Positions 6,557-9,849 of a stretch of DNA of 9,849 nt are shown here, piece by piece. The position numbers and the translations under genes were made by a program. The notes beneath the pieces were generated by a model. The model searched no databases, was not told the DNA's origin, and was given only the letters and a program-made list of their open reading frames with translations. The stretch spans positions 1-9,849 of the forward strand of contig JBGUJZ010000025.1 of the NCBI GenBank assembly GCA_045114175.1, in the 5' to 3' direction. Origin of the DNA: Cacconaster sp045114175. Lineage in GTDB: Bacteria > Bacteroidota > Bacteroidia > Bacteroidales > UBA932. Each line of letters begins with the position of its first letter. Position 1 is the stretch's first letter.

Positions 6557-8401
6557 ATGGACCGCTTTTCCTATCGCAAGGCTGTGCTGATTGCCGTCAT
6601 CCTCGCGGTCTTCGCGCTCATTGTCGGCAAACTCTTCTTTATCCAGATCATCGACCGGAAGTACCGCGTCAATGCGGAGAACAACGCCCTCAAATACGAG
6701 ACCCGCTACCCGGCCCGTGGCCTCATCCGCGACCGCGACGGCCGCATCATCGTGGGCAACAAGATCTCGTACGACATCATGGTCACCCCGGCCGTCATCA
6801 AAGAGCCGTTCGACACGGTGGCCTTCTGTCAAATATTTGACGTGGATACGGCCTTTGTCAAGGGGCGGTTCCGCGAATGGCGGCTCTACCGCAGCAAGAT
6901 TGGACACCAGCCGCAGGTGCTGCTCAAGCAGGTACCGGCCCAGCAGTACAGCGTTTTTGCTGAGCAGATGGAGCGGTTCCCGGGCTTCGACGGCGTCCCC
7001 CGCACCGCCCGGACCTACAACTATCACGCGGGTGGCAACCTGCTGGGATACATCTCCGAAGTAGATGCGGACTATATCAAAAAGAATCCCGAATACCGCA
7101 GCGGCGACTATGCCGGAAAGACCGGCATGGAGGAGGCCTTTGAGCAGACGCTGCGCGGCGAAAAGGGGTATGCCATCTACTACCGCGACGTCCACAACCG
7201 GATTGTGGAGCGTTACGAAGAGGGGCGCTACGACAAACCTTCGGTGGCGGGAACCGACATCTACACCACGATCGACGCGCCGCTGCAGGCCTTCGGCGAA
7301 CGGCTGATGCAGAACAAGGTGGGGTCGCTCGTGGCCATCGAACCGGCCACCGGCGACATCCTGGCCATGGTTTCCAGCCCGGGTATCGATGTCTCCTTCC
7401 TGGCGGAAATTAACCGCTACTACAACCAACTGGTGACCGACCCCTACCGGCCCATGTTCAACCGGGCCGTGCAATCGCCCCAGCCGCCGGGCTCCGTCTT
7501 CAAGCTGGTCAACGCCCTGATCGGCCTGCAGGAGGGGGTTATCCAGCCGGAGACCCGCTTCCCCTGCCAGCGCGGATACCACGTGGGCCGGCTGACCGTG
7601 GGATGCCACGCCCATCCGAGCCCGCTCGACCTGAAGCAGGCCATCATGATGTCGTGCAACGCCTATTTCTGCCACACCTTCCGCGCCATCATCGACAACC
7701 CCAAGTACGGCAGCGTGCGGGAGGGATTCGAGGCGTGGAGCAACTACGTACAGAGCTTTGGCATCGGCAGCAAGCTGGGGACCGACATTCCGGGAGAACT
7801 GGGCGGCATGATGCCGACGGCCGAACGTTACGACCGCCTGCACGGCAAGAATGCCTGGAAATCCCTCTCCATCGTTTCCCTCTCCATCGGCCAGGGCGAA
7901 CTGGGCATCACCCCGCTCCACCTGGCCAACCTGGCCGCCACGATTGCCAACCGCGGCTGGTACTATACACCTCATATCCAGAAGGATCGACCCGAATGCC
8001 CGATCGACGCGCGCTTCCGCGAGCGGCACTACACCCCGTTCGATTCGGTGCACTATGAAACGGTGATTGACGGCATGCGGATGGCGGTGAACGGAGGGGC
8101 CGGCGCCACAGCGCGCATCGCCCGCGTACCCGGCGTGGTGGTGTGCGGCAAAACCGGCACGGCCGAGAATCCGCACGGCGACGAGCACTCCGTCTTTATC
8201 TGTTTCGCGCCAGCCGACAATCCCCAGATTGCCGTGGCCGCCTACATTGAAAATGCCGGATTCGGCGCCACTTGGGCCGCCCCCATCGCCTCGCTGCTGG
8301 TGGAGCAGTATCTGAACGACGGGATCGCCCCGGAACGCAAATGGCTGGAGAACCGGATGACCTCCGCGAACCTCCTGCATAAAGTCAAAGTAAAGCGATG
8401 A
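6557..8401 (+). CDS. mrdA: Penicillin-binding protein 2, elongasome transpeptidase
   Basis: This 614-residue class B PBP crosslinks new peptidoglycan in the periplasm together with RodA. A membrane anchor (about 8-30) leads into the pedestal domain (about 50-215). The pedestal includes YPARGLIRDRDGRIIV and the GLLGYIS-like NLLGYISEV segment. The transpeptidase domain (about 255-590) has all three motifs. SxxK is PPGSVFK with acylated Ser313 and Lys316; SxN is Ser366-Cys367-Asn368; KTG is Lys532-Thr533-Gly534. Between the first two motifs is an unusual Cys/His-rich stretch (Cys337, His342, Cys350, His351, His353), a possible metal site. The next gene starts within its stop codon (ATGA overlap). 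PBP2 rather than the septal FtsI is indicated by the mreBCD and rodA neighbours. E. coli PBP2 is of similar size. Confidence 0.96.
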   Translation: MDRFSYRKAVLIAVILAVFALIVGKLFFIQIIDRKYRVNAENNALKYETRYPARGLIRDRDGRIIVGNKISYDIMVTPAVIKEPFDTVAFCQIFDVDTAFVKGRFREWRLYRSKIGHQPQVLLKQVPAQQYSVFAEQMERFPGFDGVPRTARTYNYHAGGNLLGYISEVDADYIKKNPEYRSGDYAGKTGMEEAFEQTLRGEKGYAIYYRDVHNRIVERYEEGRYDKPSVAGTDIYTTIDAPLQAFGERLMQNKVGSLVAIEPATGDILAMVSSPGIDVSFLAEINRYYNQLVTDPYRPMFNRAVQSPQPPGSVFKLVNALIGLQEGVIQPETRFPCQRGYHVGRLTVGCHAHPSPLDLKQAIMMSCNAYFCHTFRAIIDNPKYGSVREGFEAWSNYVQSFGIGSKLGTDIPGELGGMMPTAERYDRLHGKNAWKSLSIVSLSIGQGELGITPLHLANLAATIANRGWYYTPHIQKDRPECPIDARFRERHYTPFDSVHYETVIDGMRMAVNGGAGATARIARVPGVVVCGKTGTAENPHGDEHSVFICFAPADNPQIAVAAYIENAGFGATWAAPIASLLVEQYLNDGIAPERKWLENRMTSANLLHKVKVKR

Positions 8402-9846
8402 TCCACAGCCGCCATACCCTTCGCAACCGTATTGAATGGCGGATCGTGATCTGCTATTTTGCCCTGATTCTCTTCGGGTTGGTGAACATTTACTCCTCCT
8501 CTACCGGCGATGCCTCCAACCTGGCTGCGGCCGGCTGGAGCTGGAACTCCAAATATGGCATGCAGCTCATCTGGTTCGGAATCGTGCTGGCGCTGGATGT
8601 CCTGCTGCTATTTGCCGTGCCCTCGCGCTTTTACAACGTGTTTGTCTGGTGGATTTACTTCCTCACGCTGGCCCTGCTGGCCGCCACCATCTTTGTGGGC
8701 ACCACGGTCAACGGATCCAAGTCCTGGCTGGTGCTGGGGCCGCTACGCCTGCAGCCCGCCGAGTTCTCCAAGATTGCCGTGGCGCTGGCCATTGCCACGG
8801 TGATGGAAAAGTTCACCTTCTCCTTTGAAAACCGGCGCGACGTGGTGCGGCTCGCGCTGCTCCTGCTCGTGCCCATGGGGCTGATTCTGCTGGAAAAAGA
8901 GACCGGTCTGGCGGTGGTTTACATGGGGTTCCTGCTGGTCTTTTACCGCGAGGGAATGAACCGCTGGGTGCTGCCGCTGGGCATTCTGGCCATCGCGCTG
9001 GCCATCCTTTCGCTGGTGCTCTCCCCCTTTGCCGCGATCCTGATTCTGGCAGGGGTACTCCTGGTCTGGTTTACCGCGGAACGGCGCGACCTGAAAATCC
9101 TGCTGATCGGGATCGGGGCCATCGCGGTGCTGGCTTTCCTGCCCCAGCTTTGCCGGATCGAGGCCCTTGCACCTATGTTGGGCCGCCTGGGTCCGGAAGT
9201 CTGGCTGCTGTTACTCACCGCCCCTGTGGCCCTCTTCTTCATCATCCGCTCCCTCTTCCGCAAACGTGAAGTGCTGCTGCGGCACGCCCTGATTGTCTAT
9301 CTGATTGGCGGGGCGCTGATTTTCTCCACCAATACCGTGGTTTACAAAGTGTTGCAAGATCACCAGCGGCTGCGTATCGAATCGCTGCTGGGCATCCGCG
9401 ACGACCCGATGGGAGCCGGCTACAACGTGCACCAGTCCATGATTGCCATCGGTTCGGGCGGCTTTTCGGGCAAGGGATTCCTGGCCGGCACGCAGACCCG
9501 CTTCGACTTTGTCCCGGAGCAAAGCACGGACTTTATCTTCTGCACGGTGGGTGAAGAGTGGGGATTCATCGGGGCCTGCGGGGTGATTCTCTGCTACATC
9601 CTGCTGATCCTGTTCCTGATCTCATCGGCCGAAAAACAGAACAACCGCTTTGCACTCGTTTACGGCTGGTGCGTGGCGGCCTGCATCCTGATGCACGTGG
9701 TCATCAACATCGGCATGACCATCGGGCTGATGCCCGTGATTGGCATTCCGCTGCCGCTGGTCAGCTACGGCGGCTCCTCGCTGATGGCCTTTTCTATCTT
9801 GATTTTCATCTATTTACGAATGTGTTATGAGCAAAGGGGACGATGA
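8398..9846 (+). CDS. mrdB: RodA, SEDS-family peptidoglycan glycosyltransferase
   Basis: Also called rodA, this 482-residue polytopic membrane protein polymerises lipid II into glycan strands as the partner of PBP2. SEDS landmarks are PAEFSKIAVAL (from residue 120), GAGYNVHQSMIAIGSGG (from about 339), GKGFLAGTQ, and the loop QSTDFIF with Asp378, the residue essential for activity in the family. PLPLVSYGGSS lies near the C-terminus. It is about 110 residues longer than E. coli RodA. The extra length lies between PAEFSK and GYNVHQS, about 215 residues apart, and consists largely of additional hydrophobic segments. Long RodA proteins are usual in Bacteroidota. Its ATG overlaps the mrdA stop (ATGA) with no clear Shine-Dalgarno, which suggests coupled translation. 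The stop lies three bases from the window edge. Confidence 0.96.
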   Translation: MIHSRHTLRNRIEWRIVICYFALILFGLVNIYSSSTGDASNLAAAGWSWNSKYGMQLIWFGIVLALDVLLLFAVPSRFYNVFVWWIYFLTLALLAATIFVGTTVNGSKSWLVLGPLRLQPAEFSKIAVALAIATVMEKFTFSFENRRDVVRLALLLLVPMGLILLEKETGLAVVYMGFLLVFYREGMNRWVLPLGILAIALAILSLVLSPFAAILILAGVLLVWFTAERRDLKILLIGIGAIAVLAFLPQLCRIEALAPMLGRLGPEVWLLLLTAPVALFFIIRSLFRKREVLLRHALIVYLIGGALIFSTNTVVYKVLQDHQRLRIESLLGIRDDPMGAGYNVHQSMIAIGSGGFSGKGFLAGTQTRFDFVPEQSTDFIFCTVGEEWGFIGACGVILCYILLILFLISSAEKQNNRFALVYGWCVAACILMHVVINIGMTIGLMPVIGIPLPLVSYGGSSLMAFSILIFIYLRMCYEQRGR

Positions 9847-9849
9847 TAT

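Noticed and set aside
6470..8380. A 636-codon open frame on the minus strand across mreD-mrdA.
   Set aside because: It is antisense to a gene with all PBP2 catalytic motifs. It is rich in Gly, Arg, Val and His, with no recognisable domain, and is a by-product of G+C-rich codon use.
4211..9846. The possibility that the operon is part of a novel or accessory system.
   Set aside because: All five proteins match core elongasome families with intact motifs, in the usual order, with uniform composition and no mobile-element signs.

Overview
This window is an ordinary chromosomal segment from a G+C-rich member of the Bacteroidota, most likely Bacteroidales. An Alistipes/Rikenellaceae-like genome would fit, but that is a guess from base composition and protein style. 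The main evidence is that most intergenic promoters carry the Bacteroidota -7 element TAnnTTTG. Several genes lack a Shine-Dalgarno sequence, MreB has the Bacteroidota-style N-terminus, and RodA is long. I see no rRNA, tRNA, CRISPR array, insertion sequence or phage gene.

Layout from left to right. The 5' part of a class A penicillin-binding protein gene (PBP1A-like) runs leftward off the window edge. A 117-bp divergent promoter region separates it from topA (DNA topoisomerase I, rightward), which ends at a strong intrinsic terminator. Next is a single Lrp/AsnC-family regulator gene with its own promoter (rightward). It converges on, and overlaps by 32 bp, ispD (MEP cytidylyltransferase, leftward). 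ispD is divergent from a tightly packed rightward elongasome operon, mreB-mreC-mreD-mrdA(PBP2)-mrdB(rodA), which ends three bases before the window edge.

The elongasome operon encodes nearly the whole core machine for lateral cell-wall growth. MreB is the cytoskeletal filament and MreC and MreD are the membrane scaffold and regulator. RodA is the SEDS glycosyltransferase and PBP2 is its cognate transpeptidase. The flanking genes relate to the same process: PBP1A is a second peptidoglycan polymerase, and IspD makes the isoprenoid precursor needed for the undecaprenyl lipid carrier. The most interesting local points are the back-to-back ispD/mreB promoters, whose predicted elements overlap, and a Cys/His-rich segment beside the PBP2 active site that may bind metal. 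I found no convincing undescribed system.
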